A stretch of DNA of 64,000 nt from Paramyrothecium sp. XJ0827 (taxonomy: Eukaryota > Ascomycota > Sordariomycetes > Hypocreales > Stachybotryaceae): contig JAJFPB010000001.1 in the NCBI GenBank assembly GCA_020881915.1, positions 3,224,001 through 3,288,000 of the forward strand. The letters are read 5' to 3'. Each line of letters opens with the position of its first letter. The first letter of the stretch is position 1. Position numbers and translations under genes: made by a program. The notes beneath the pieces were generated by a model, which was given only the letters and a program-made list of their open reading frames with translations, did not search any database and was not told the origin of the DNA. Of this stretch, positions 12,407-22,107 are shown piece after piece.

Positions 12407-12937
12407 CCTGGGCGCGAAGTCACGGTTTCAAAGCTTCAGAAAAAATCACCCCATCCGCCGGCTCATTACTTGTGGAAGAAGGTCTCGCGTTGAGCTGCAG
12501 CAACCGAATTCGGACGGCAGCTAAGGTAGACGACGGTTGACGGAGCTCGGGCCACGGGAAATTTCTTGGGGTCGGTCACGTCAATTCTCTAGTTCCTTGC
12601 GATAAGGTAAGACTGTCCACCGTATCTACGTGCGGATAGCTAAACCGCCCTTGAGCCAGAACCTAAGCCCCGCTCAGTGCGCTCAAGCTCAATTATATCC
12701 TTCAAAGACATTCATTACACCCCAATGGCACGACGAGTGATTTGAAAGCCATTTCACCATGGGCACAAATACAATATGACACTCGCCGCCATCATGGCCG
12801 CGTCATTGATTACAAGCAGCTGGATGCAGTGTGCAGTCAGCCTCCAACATGCTTTGGCTCCGATGGACCGGCAAATCCCAGAGAGCTGCACGCTGCCTAC
12901 CATCGCAAGCCCGCTCCGATCCAAAGTCAACTTCAAA
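12407..12937. other. Intergenic: DLD1 promoter
   Basis: About 530 bp separate the DLD1 start from the end of the Clr5-domain gene. No coding frame or strong repeat is evident beyond one GATAAGGTAAGACTG stretch near 12600. Confidence 0.45.
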
Positions 12938-14965
12938 TCAGGACGTCCTCCACACCAACTGGACACTAAAAGTTGGCGCAGCACCTTGTAAATGCGCCAG
13001 GTAAGCCTCCAGCTCCTGGTCCCCCTCGATTGGCAACGACAGTTCGCCTCCCTTGCCGTCCCTCAATATGCCTTCAACCCTCAAACAAAGCGCACTTGGA
13101 TACGTCGCTACGGCAGTTCGACGAAGTTCTTGCAGGGACTGGGACTGAACTGTAGCAATCCACAGGCCAGCATTGGTTATGAAGCTGGAGGATGGGTGAA
13201 GCCGTAAGTAGACCGCAAACGAGGATGACGCGGGCGAAGCCTGGGGATATCCTGGATGGGTGGCCGACGAAGGTGTGAAGTTATGTTGCAAATAAGATGG
13301 GCTCATGTAATTCGTCTGAATGTTAGGCACTAGGAGTACGGAGGGCCCGATTTGTGCATCTGGTGCCACACCCATCGTTGCGGCAGAGCCCAACGTTCGT
13401 GCCGATCGTGGTGTTTGCGCCGTAGAATTCAACGGCCTCGCAATTTGTGACGGCAATGTGGACGGTTGACCAGTAATGTCGTCTCTGACTGGCCCGTAGT
13501 CCATATGAGAAGGTACTGATATCTCGGGATGCGACTCAAAAGCATCCTCTGGTGGGTTATTGCTCAACTCCATGGATCCGGCTGAAGGACTCCTGCTCGC
13601 AGTGTCCTCCCGGCTAATATCCATGTCAATCATTTGGCCATCTCGCAAGGGTGTGCCTCTGATATCGTGTTCCAATCCGCTTTTCGAAGCCTTCGTCTCG
13701 CGCAATCTCTTGACGACATCCCGTGCCAGCATCTCCAGCGCACGAGACTTTTGCTGCCCCTTTGAACTGGTTCCAGGATCTAGCAGAACACTTGTGACAA
13801 GCTTGGACCTCTGCCCCCATTTCCGTTTGATCTCTGACCATTGTTGCGGAGTGGTGTCCGTCTTGGAAGTAAAGTTGGCCTCGCGGAGGATCTGGTGTAG
13901 TGCAGCCCTGAGAGCTCTCGACTCCTCGGGGTTGACTCCAAGTATATTCTTCGCCTGTGCCAACGTCATGCGCGTTTCCAGTATGCGCATTCTCTTCGTC
14001 ACATCCGTGCAAAGTACTTCGAGTGCTAACTTGGCGGCATCCGGGCCATCGCTCGCCACGCCAAAGGCATTTTGCAAATAAGTCGATTCGTTGATCAGGC
14101 GCCGCTTGGCGGCTTCCCAACGTTCCGGGCCTGCGACCGTCTTCTTGGTGACACCCTCTTCGCGGCAGATCTGCTGGAACCTGGTTCTCAGGGAGCGATA
14201 CATGTCTGAGTCCAAGCCCAGGATCTGCCGCGCCTCGTCAAACTTCATCTCGGACGGAAAGCGGTTTGCTGGCTTAGCAGCGCCAGCTGTTTGTGCGCGC
14301 ATTCTACGTCGCCTTCTCGAAGACAATGAGTTTGGAGTCGCATCCTTGCTATGGGGCGGCGTACTCGTAGCTGTATTAGCGGCAGGCGCTTGGCCTGGTT
14401 GCAGGGAAGAATCCAGCTCGGGAGCATGTTGATAATCCACTTCTACTTCAGCATCGGATGCCTCGCTGTCTAGTGCTGCATTCCCCGGAGGAGACGCCGG
14501 TAATTGGACTCTGTCGCCATTTGGCACCCGCAACAGCAGGCGATATCTCGAACGTAGTCGCGTGAGCTCCCTCGCATTTATCTCGAAGCCTTCCTCATCA
14601 TTGAGGATCCTCAGCATTTCCTTTGAGTTGGCATTCTCCTGCCAGAGCTCCCTCACACGCTCCACTAACCGGTCATTCTTATATGCTGGGTTCTGCTTTG
14701 TGGGAAAGCCCCAGCGGCGGAACTGAATCTGGTACGCTCGTTTGCTATAAGCAGTATAAGCACGTGCAATAAAGACATGTTGCATTCATGTGACCCAACC
14801 GTCGAACGGCACGATGACACGGAGTTCGGCGTGGCATTAAGTTACGCACCTCGGCGTAAAGTTATGGACATCCTTCATGTAGGCAATGATGTCCTGCAGG
14901 GGCCGCTTCTCTTCGATGTAAAGTCGGTGACATGTTTCCTTGTGCGCAGTCCACTCATATACCAT
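12938..14965 (-). CDS. Clr5-domain protein with a tandem-duplicated helical module
   Basis: Two exons, 14965-14850 and 14744-12938, give 640 residues. The intron (GTGCGT...TATAG) splits the Clr5 domain. Exon 1 reads MVYEWTAHKETCHRLYIEEK and continues to YMKDVHNFTPR. Exon 2 begins in phase with SKRAYQIQFRRWGF. This is the usual Clr5 layout of W...H...I..LY...-L.-I...M....F....R.Y...F..WG. S. pombe Clr5 acts in heterochromatin-linked gene silencing, and most filamentous relatives are uncharacterised regulators. Residues about 207-292 and 300-387 form two copies of one module, each ILG-(D/N)-x(6)-LR followed by W-x(4)-KR and a conserved (D)V-KR(M/L)R end. The C-terminal 100 residues end in a compact region that could be ubiquitin-like or PB1-like (weak guess). 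The gene is divergent from the crotonase gene at 15534. Confidence 0.82.
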
Positions 14966-15533
14966 AATCCACAGAAAGCTTCCGCGCCGCGATTATGGCT
15001 GACGGAGAACATGTGGTGCACTTTACGGTTTTGCGCAGTTGGTCGATATGGACAACCTTGTGTTAACTGGCCACAAAAGGCAACTTGCGGGGATGGATGA
15101 TGCCTTAGTCATCCAAGCGCTTGTCCTCGTTTCTGGGCACATGGCCATATCCTACTTGGCACAAAGAAGCAGAGCCATTGAGCAATATTGGTGATTGAAG
15201 AGATTGCGTCAGTACAACCCTCACTCGAAGAGTACGCATTGGAATTGAACCCTTCCGGGAAAATAATACCCTTCCGGGAAAATAATATTGGAGGCTGGGA
15301 TTGGTGTTGCAACTTGTAGAAGCATGTCCAACAAGCAACGTACAGGCGATACCCCGGGTCTCATTTACCTCGGCTCACTGCCACACCACACCAGCATACG
15401 AGCGGAGGTGCATCTCTGAGGTAGGGAAGATACGTGAACCCAACATCCTATATAGCCTTCTTCGGCTCTTCTTCTTTCTCGTATCCTTTATAAGTTATTT
15501 TTGTGACAAGACCGAGTAAGGCCAATTGCAATC
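14966..15533. promoter_or_regulatory. Divergent promoter between Clr5 gene and crotonase gene
   Basis: This 568-bp region drives both genes in opposite directions. It contains two perfect head-to-tail copies of a 19-bp unit (15250-15268 and 15269-15287), each carrying a near-palindromic TTCCGGGAA. A CCTCGG hexamer lies at 15368-15373. In Aspergillus, CCTCGG is the FarA/FarB fatty-acid response core, so its position 160 bp above a peroxisomal enzyme is suggestive. A TATATAG box lies at 15449-15455, about 80 bp before the crotonase ATG. Confidence 0.6.
15250..15287. repeat. Two perfect tandem copies of a 19-bp promoter unit
   Basis: The unit CCCTTCCGGGAAAATAATA occurs at 15250-15268 and again, without spacer, at 15269-15287. 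The CCGG centre and the flanking AT-rich tail look like a duplicated protein-binding site. The function is inference. Confidence 0.85.
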
Positions 15534-16445
15534 ATGGCTCAGCCTCCACCAGACAGCTATGCTTCGTACGGCCTTCCCACCATCCAGTTCTCCCACCACC
15601 CGCCGAGCTCACCTTCCGTCACGCCCGTCGTCGTGATCAAGCTGCACCGGCCCGAGGCCCGCAATGGCTTCACCGACACCATGTGCGACGCGCTCGTCCA
15701 GGCGTTCGACACCCTTTCGGCGGACCCCCGCGTGAAGTGCATCGTCCTCACCTCGTCGGACCAGAGCAACCGCATCTACTGCGCCGGCATGGACTTCAAC
15801 GCGCCGCCCGGCCGCTACGGCCCCACGGCGAGCACGCACCGCGACGGCGGCGGGCAGCTCGCGCTGGCCATGTACCGCTGCAGCAAGCCCGTCGTCGCCG
15901 CCATCAACGGCTCCGCGGTCGGCGTCGGCATCACCATGACGCTGCCCGCCAACATCCGCGTCGCCAGCCGGGACGCCAAGGTTGGCTTCGTCTTCGGGCG
16001 GAGGGGCTTCAACATGGAGGCGTGCAGCAGCTTCTTCCTGCCCCGGCTGATTGGCGCGAGCAGGGCGCTGCATCTGGTGACGACGGGGGCCGTCTACCCT
16101 GCTACCCACAAGCTGCTCGATGGTCTCTTCAGCGAGGTTGTGGCGCCTGACGAGGTCCTCCCCACAGCTCTACGGATCGCGGACGAGATTGCGGGAAACG
16201 TCAGCGTGGTCGCGTCCAAGATCATGAAGGACATGATCTATCGAGGGCCCGCGTCCCCGGAAGAAGCCCACCTGCTGGAAAGCAAGATCTTCTACGACCT
16301 GTTCGCTGGGCCGGACGCCAAAGAAGGCGTGAGCAGCTTCATGGAGAAGCGCCAGCCCAACTTTCAAGGCAGCATTGAGAAGAACGCGCCGGAGGCGTAC
16401 CCGTGGTGGACACCTCTAGACGTCTCGGTCAAGGCCAAGATATAA
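15534..16445 (+). CDS. Peroxisomal enoyl-CoA hydratase/isomerase (crotonase fold)
   Basis: A single exon of 303 residues. The crotonase core runs from about residue 30 to 230. It has the first oxyanion-hole segment (YCAGMDFNA), the second (INGSAVGVGITMTLPANIRV) and the usual following block MEACSSFFLPRLIG, whose Glu sits where the second catalytic acid of hydratases lies. The protein ends in AKI, a variant type-1 peroxisomal targeting signal known from fungal beta-oxidation enzymes, so peroxisomal fatty-acid oxidation is likely. Delta3,delta2-enoyl-CoA isomerases share this fold and often the single Glu, so the exact reaction is open. The upstream CCTCGG element fits fatty-acid control. The coding sequence is noticeably GC-rich in third positions, a sign of good expression. 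Confidence 0.9.
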   Translation: MAQPPPDSYASYGLPTIQFSHHPPSSPSVTPVVVIKLHRPEARNGFTDTMCDALVQAFDTLSADPRVKCIVLTSSDQSNRIYCAGMDFNAPPGRYGPTASTHRDGGGQLALAMYRCSKPVVAAINGSAVGVGITMTLPANIRVASRDAKVGFVFGRRGFNMEACSSFFLPRLIGASRALHLVTTGAVYPATHKLLDGLFSEVVAPDEVLPTALRIADEIAGNVSVVASKIMKDMIYRGPASPEEAHLLESKIFYDLFAGPDAKEGVSSFMEKRQPNFQGSIEKNAPEAYPWWTPLDVSVKAKI

Positions 16446-17919
16446 ACCTTGTTTCTGCCGAGAGGATGTTGAAATTGATGTTCGCGCTTATACGAGGAAG
16501 CAATTAACCCGCCGGACTATCAATCGCATAGCCTGGTTCGTCTCCCTGCTTGGCGTAACGCGCTACTAAATTTTCCATCGCTTGGGTAAATGAGCTCGGA
16601 TTCTTGACCGCATCCCTCCATGTAGACGTGAATCGTGGATCCGAGTTTCGGCCCCAAGAATGTGGCTGCAGTGGTTCGTTTGACCTGTGGTGAAAAAACG
16701 AACCATTGCTTTTTCTCCTGCAGATCCTCTTACACCTGCAAGCTGACATGGAGAAAAAGCAATTGTTTTGAAACGCACGACGGATGCACCCGTATGTCGT
16801 CTCCACCCCCAAACCCCAGACCAAAAGGAAACCCCGTTTGAAACCGGGGTCACGAAGCGGGGACCATCCTTTCTGTGTCTCCACAATCACCCGGGCAACA
16901 GCCCCACTGGATCCCGGAAATAGGAAGACCACTTTCAAACACCTGACGGCTAATCTCGACACTGCTCTATGCAATCTCCAGTCATTCCTCGGTATTCTAA
17001 GCGAAACATATTTGCTGAGATCCTTGTGTGGTCATGGGCATAACCGGCGTCCCGTCAGAATTGGGAAAAAGAGGAACATTTGTTCACGGCGTCTTAATTC
17101 TTATGGGCCTGAACCCTCCCTAGGAGGTTGCACCATCACACCAATTGACATGACATCACAAGAGAGGCATTGTAGATCCAAGAGATGAGACGAAGGCATG
17201 CAACGTGAGTATGAAGAAATCGTTGTTGAAGTGAGATCTACCCTTCGCTCATGATTTCACCTCGCTTTTAAAAGCCAAAGAGAAACGCTCCCCTGCATTC
17301 ATCACAAGAAAATGCACCGGTAACCCCAATTGAACCGAAAGAGCCAAAAGGCTCTGTACCAAAACGTTACGCTTGCCGCCGTAAAACCGAGGAAACGGAA
17401 AGAAGAAACAAGAAAAGAGAAAGAAAAAAATCAATCATAAAGGCTCCTCCCAAGGCCCAGAATGCCCGTTGATGTAGCCAGAAACCCAGATTGTGAAAAA
17501 ACAGACAGCAGATCAAAACGAGTCTGCCACTTCCTTGACGCCGTGCAGAGTGCCACCCTTCTGCCAAGTGTATCTAACACTTTTATAAGCATTCAGTGAC
17601 TCGGAGAAAGTCCAGGTTCGTAAGATGAGAAAAGGGTAGTAAGATGATGAGGCGAACATTTGAAAAGACACCCCCTTCGCCCGAGCCGAAAGATGGGGCC
17701 ATAGGATGGGATGCAAGTTGCGAGTGGTAGGCTTATGCATGTATGAACCCATCATGGAAATCTGAAAGACGAAGCCACGTGGCCTTCACCATTCAAGCCA
17801 AGGACAAGATTGAAGCCCATTGGCGTTGGAAGCCATATGTGCGCGCGCATTGCCGGCCGCAAATGAAGTCATGAGAGCGTTTCCGACTAGGAGCTGCTTG
17901 CTCTTCGGGCAAAATTTCC
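16446..17919. other. Intergenic 1.5 kb with nested inverted repeats
   Basis: This is the convergent gap between the crotonase gene and the minus-strand gene ending at 17920. It contains two adjacent strong inverted repeats at 16672-16763 and a further hairpin with ACCCCG/CGGGGT arms near 16831-16852. No supported gene is seen. Confidence 0.5.
16672..16763. repeat. Two adjacent stem-loops
   Basis: TGGTTCGTTT at 16672-16681 pairs perfectly with AAACGAACCA at 16696-16705 (14-nt loop). Immediately after, ATTGCTTTTTCTCC at 16705-16718 pairs perfectly with GGAGAAAAAGCAAT at 16750-16763 (31-nt loop). This could be a miniature transposon remnant or a processed transcript end. No open frame is involved. 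Confidence 0.8.
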
Positions 17920-19308
17920 CTATTTTCTGCCTAGCTTGAGCAAGCGGGTTCGAAACCAAAGCACGAAAGCCGTCCAGGCGCCCATTGTCTTGCGTTTGGC
18001 CGTTTTGGTTTTCCTGGCGGACTCAAAGTGAACGTCATCAGCTCTGGCATGCGGGACTTGGCCCGAAGCCACGCTGTCGTAGCCCCGGCTGGAAAATGCA
18101 AGCTTCTCGCCAGAGCTGTCGAATCTTGCGTTGCCCGTGCTCTTCCTAGAGGCGGACGGGCGTGCCTCGGTACTGCTCGATGTGCGGCTGCTCGCCAGGC
18201 CACCGTTGCCAAAACTAGCTTTGCGCATCTGTGCATGTGCGCGCTCGATGCGCTGGGCCTCCTTGGTATCAGCGCGCTCGCGCTTCTTAACCTGCTCCCG
18301 GGCGTACTTTTCTTCCTTGGCTTTCTCCTTTTCCTCGAACTTGCGGCGCGCCTGGCGTACCTGTTCTTGCCTGGTGGCGGTATCAATGTCACTCCGGGAT
18401 CGAAGGCGGAAGCCGTTCATATCAAGGGAGCTGCGGAGAGGCGACATGACTGTTGAAGCTGGCGTGGTACCGAAGGCGGCGGCAGACGAGGTCGACGACG
18501 GCGAGGCAGCCGTCAGAGGAGTCGAGCCGAGGGGTGCGGTGGATGAAAGCGGCGGCGAATCGGCGGCAGTGGAGGGTGCGTTCAGCTGCACGTCGGTCTG
18601 GCTCTGATTCACTGAACTTTGGCTAGTAACGCGCATCGCCGGGCTCCCGGAGCCGCCTGAGCGTGTAGAGGTGAATGCCCGGAGAGGTTGGGTGACATCG
18701 GAGAGCGAGCTGGTGCGCTGGCTCGCCAGAGATGGACGTCGCGGGTTGGTAGGATGGTACGATCTAGGGGGTTTGGTGGTGTATGCAGCGGTGCCAACGC
18801 CGGCAGATGAGTGGTTTTCGAGGTCGTAGGGGTCGTCTTCGGTGATGACGGGGGGCGCGCTGTTGTCGAGCGACACGAGCGAGTTGGCGTAGGACAGAGG
18901 AGGGGTCGAGGTCCGCGGCGTCTGCTGGAAGGGATGGACAAAGGAGCCGTTGCGGCCGCTGCCGGTGGTGGCAATGGAGATGTGGGAAGTGCCGCTGGTT
19001 GAGCGCGCATGGGAGTACTTGGTTGGGATGGCGGACGCGCTGTTGGAGACGTCGGTGGCCGAGAGCGAGAAGCTGACATCGCGGCCGGCCAGCCGCTGGC
19101 TGCCAACTGCGTACAGACCGGCAGCGCCGTCGTCGTCGTTGTTCCTGCCGCTGTTACTGTAGTGGTGGTCCGCCGCCCCGTAGCCGTAGCCGAACTCGGC
19201 CGGCTGTTCTTCCCATCTTCGGTCCAGGTCAAGCGAATTCTTCTCCGAGTGCGAATGCAGCTTCTTGAGAATCGGCTTGACCACGGTCCGGCTGCGTGAC
19301 TTGGGCAT
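17920..19308 (-). CDS. Ser/Thr-rich protein with charged coiled coil and hydrophobic tail
   Basis: One uninterrupted frame of 462 residues starts at ATG 19308. I do not recognise a named family. The start (MPKSRSRTVVKPILKKLHSH) is basic. Residues about 50-305 are low-complexity Ser/Thr/Pro/Ala, probably disordered and phosphorylated. Residues about 308-362 form a highly charged Lys/Glu/Arg/Gln helix, likely a coiled coil. The last 20 residues (GAWTAFVLWFRTRLLKLGRK) form an amphipathic or membrane-dipping tail flanked by Lys/Arg. Frame length, a plausible N-terminus and the structured C-terminal half argue for a real gene. Membrane association through the tail is inference. Confidence 0.75.
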   Translation of the reverse strand: MPKSRSRTVVKPILKKLHSHSEKNSLDLDRRWEEQPAEFGYGYGAADHHYSNSGRNNDDDGAAGLYAVGSQRLAGRDVSFSLSATDVSNSASAIPTKYSHARSTSGTSHISIATTGSGRNGSFVHPFQQTPRTSTPPLSYANSLVSLDNSAPPVITEDDPYDLENHSSAGVGTAAYTTKPPRSYHPTNPRRPSLASQRTSSLSDVTQPLRAFTSTRSGGSGSPAMRVTSQSSVNQSQTDVQLNAPSTAADSPPLSSTAPLGSTPLTAASPSSTSSAAAFGTTPASTVMSPLRSSLDMNGFRLRSRSDIDTATRQEQVRQARRKFEEKEKAKEEKYAREQVKKRERADTKEAQRIERAHAQMRKASFGNGGLASSRTSSSTEARPSASRKSTGNARFDSSGEKLAFSSRGYDSVASGQVPHARADDVHFESARKTKTAKRKTMGAWTAFVLWFRTRLLKLGRK

Positions 19309-19880
19309 GATGTCGGCTTTCTTCCTGGCGGCCGCACCAACCCGCGACCCTCTCTCGCCGGAAAAATAAAAGTACAGGAACCACGGCGGGCCTGGGGAAT
19401 GGGAGGAGAGCCGGACAAGGCGAGGTGGCCCAGTTCGCCGGGACGAAGAGATGGCCGTGATGTCGGCGCAAGCCTTTGGGGGGGTGGGTGCGTCGTCAGA
19501 AGCCCGGCGGTGCTAAGGTGTTGCAGCGCAAGGTGAAGTGAGGGGTGTGGGCGTTCGAGAACAAGCAGAGCACCACCTGCAGACAGACCACAGACCGACT
19601 GGACTGGGCTGGACTGGCTGAATGATAAGAGTGCAGGGGTCGAGAGCCCTCGGCCTCTTCAGAGCGCCAAGGCGTCGACAAACCAAACAGGACGCATTGG
19701 CAAGAGCAGGTTGACCAAGGAACAAATGAACGAGGCGGAGACTACGGCACAGACGGAGAGCGGGAATTGCGGACCCCTGGGGACAGGTGAGAGTGGACGG
19801 TGGAGCGGTGGTGCTGGGCAGATTTGATGATGGGGGGATGGGTCAAGACGACGGGCAATAACCGATGGGGTAGCAGCAAC

Positions 19881-19908
19881 AGGAGGAGGAGGAGGAGGAG
19901 GAGGAGGA
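19881..19908. repeat. AGG/GGA trinucleotide microsatellite
   Basis: About nine uninterrupted AGG units are followed by GATGATGATG. They lie in the upstream region of the gene ending at 19308. Confidence 0.9.
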
Positions 19909-22107
19909 TGATGATGAAAAAGAAAGACGAAAGAGGCCTGGCGGTCGAACAGGCAGGGGAGGAACAGGAAGAAGAAGCAGTACGGACAAGAGCGGCGAGC
20001 GGCGCAGGGCCAAGCCAAAGCGAGCGGATCTCAACTGTTGGCGGTGCGGTGCGATGCGGTGCAGACTTGCGCGTGTATCGGTCGGCGTTGGGGAGGAGCC
20101 GAAGCTAGTCCGTTTCCTTTATGTACGTAGTACCTTGCCTTGTGTACAGAGCACTAAGGCCGCTTCTAGGCCCCATGTTTTGCGTTTCCCCCTCCCCCCA
20201 TCCCCCCTCCCTCTCCCCTCTAAAAAGCTACTAGGCGTAGGTTCAGTGCGCTACGTGCCTCGAGCCAGCGGAAACTTACAGATGGTGGACGCAGGGCAAC
20301 GACACCATTTCTGAACCCGGGTTTTCAGCCTCAATTCCACCCCTTCATGCCTCACCCAACGACGGCCTGCCTGACTGACAGCTGCGGTACACAGGGCGGA
20401 GGGGACCAGGCTGCATTGACTTCGAGCACAGGGCGGAGAAACAAAACTTCTTCACCAGCTGCATTGTGCTTCGTGGACTGTGTCAGTGTTAGTCGCGCCG
20501 CTCACCCTCGATTGTCGATAGGTACCGCTGCAGTGTCTCACGCCGACATGCCTTTAAACCACGCCAGTGCAGTACCTTATGTTTTTGGTTGAGGCAAAAA
20601 GGGAACGAGGCCCACACCCGGTTCTACTCGTCATTTCTCATCGGCACCAAATAGGCCCTCATCCTGTTACTTAGGTACGCGAATAAAATGACAATGTATG
20701 ACCCGGCACCGGGACGCCTGTAGGAACTGGCTTTGATGTGTTCTTGCCAGGGAGGCCATGCGCGAGAAGGCATCGGCGCAAATTCGGGGCCCCGACCAGG
20801 CGTTAGACGCGAGACGCCCTCCTGTTGCCCGGCTCACATGCATGCAGCACGGCATGGAGAGCAGCGCCAACCTGGGAGCTGGTAAACATCGCCAAAGTGG
20901 AAGTGGGCCGCGCCATGCCTTAGCCAAAACTCTTCGCCCAGCCGCGCTGCAGTGCCTTCGATGCTCACAGGCCGAAATTCCCCTCACGGTTACGGCTTAC
21001 AAGGTTTCGCATGGCTGATGGTGAACCTGAATCCGTCCGGACCACTCATCGTCCGTGGCCAGCTACCTGCAACCCTTGCTTGACCTGCTATTTACGGATG
21101 GGATCTAGCAGCATTTAGTCTCATGTAGTAGCCAGCTTGCCAGCGTCCCCGTTGTGGCTCGGAGTGATGTGCCCAAGGAACAGAGTAAGGTAGCTGACGT
21201 TACCTGCTGCGCCGGCAACATGCGCACCCAAAGCGCAGTATCCGGGCCTTAGTCCTGTACAGCCCCGTGTCCAGAGCTGACTGCGATCTTTGGATGCCTC
21301 GGTCCTCCTCCTCCCCACTTTGTCCAGATTCCTCCAGATGGCCTATTCAGCTTCAGCTGTCGATGTTCAATTCAAACCCGTACCAAACCCCAGAATCTAG
21401 CCTGGGCCCGGGACGCTCCATTGGAAGCTGGCCTATGCCGCACAATCTCGTCCGCCGCACGCTCGCTCCCCTCACAATCTCCAGACAAGGCACATAGCGT
21501 ACTCCAAGCCGGCCATGTGGCAAAAATCTCGGAACATTGGCCGGGTATCGTCTCTTGGCTCCGTGGCACGTGTCATCAACGCCTGATGTCCCGCTTTGCC
21601 ACCGCCAATTTATGATGCTCCAATCTCAACCTCTTGATAGCCATGATACAATCAAGACCGGCACCAGTCCATTCTTTGCGCCGATCCGACAGTTTATGCT
21701 GCCACCCAGTGTAAGGAACGAAACTCGTGGCAGTTACCACTGGTAGAAGACAGGCTCCGCGCGGACTCACATCAAGCGATCGAGCAACAGGAGCATCTTC
21801 CCTCAGCGGGTTTGAGAACGTCTCCATCGACTGAGCCACTACGGGGCCACCTCTCACGTTGAACCTCGCTAGGTTGTTTTTTCTTTGTCTAGTTTTGATC
21901 GTCGAGTGAAAGTCTGGGCACCTTATCATGGCTGTGGCCGCGCTCCCGATCTTTGGTGGCCGTGAGCAGAGAGAGCTTTTACAACCTTCTGAAACATTGC
22001 CGGTCGCGGAACGCTTCCCACGCAGCAACTGTCGTAGGTTCGGCTGCACCAGAGTTGTGAATGCAGACGCTCTACCAGTCTCTAGACCACTGTGCCATGC
22101 CCAACGT

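Noticed and set aside
15609..16109. Minus-strand frame opposite the crotonase gene
   Set aside because: GC-rich third positions of the true gene create long antisense frames; no family signal.
20758..21018. 86-codon plus-strand frame
   Set aside because: No splice signals, domains or plausible start context; expected by chance at this GC content.
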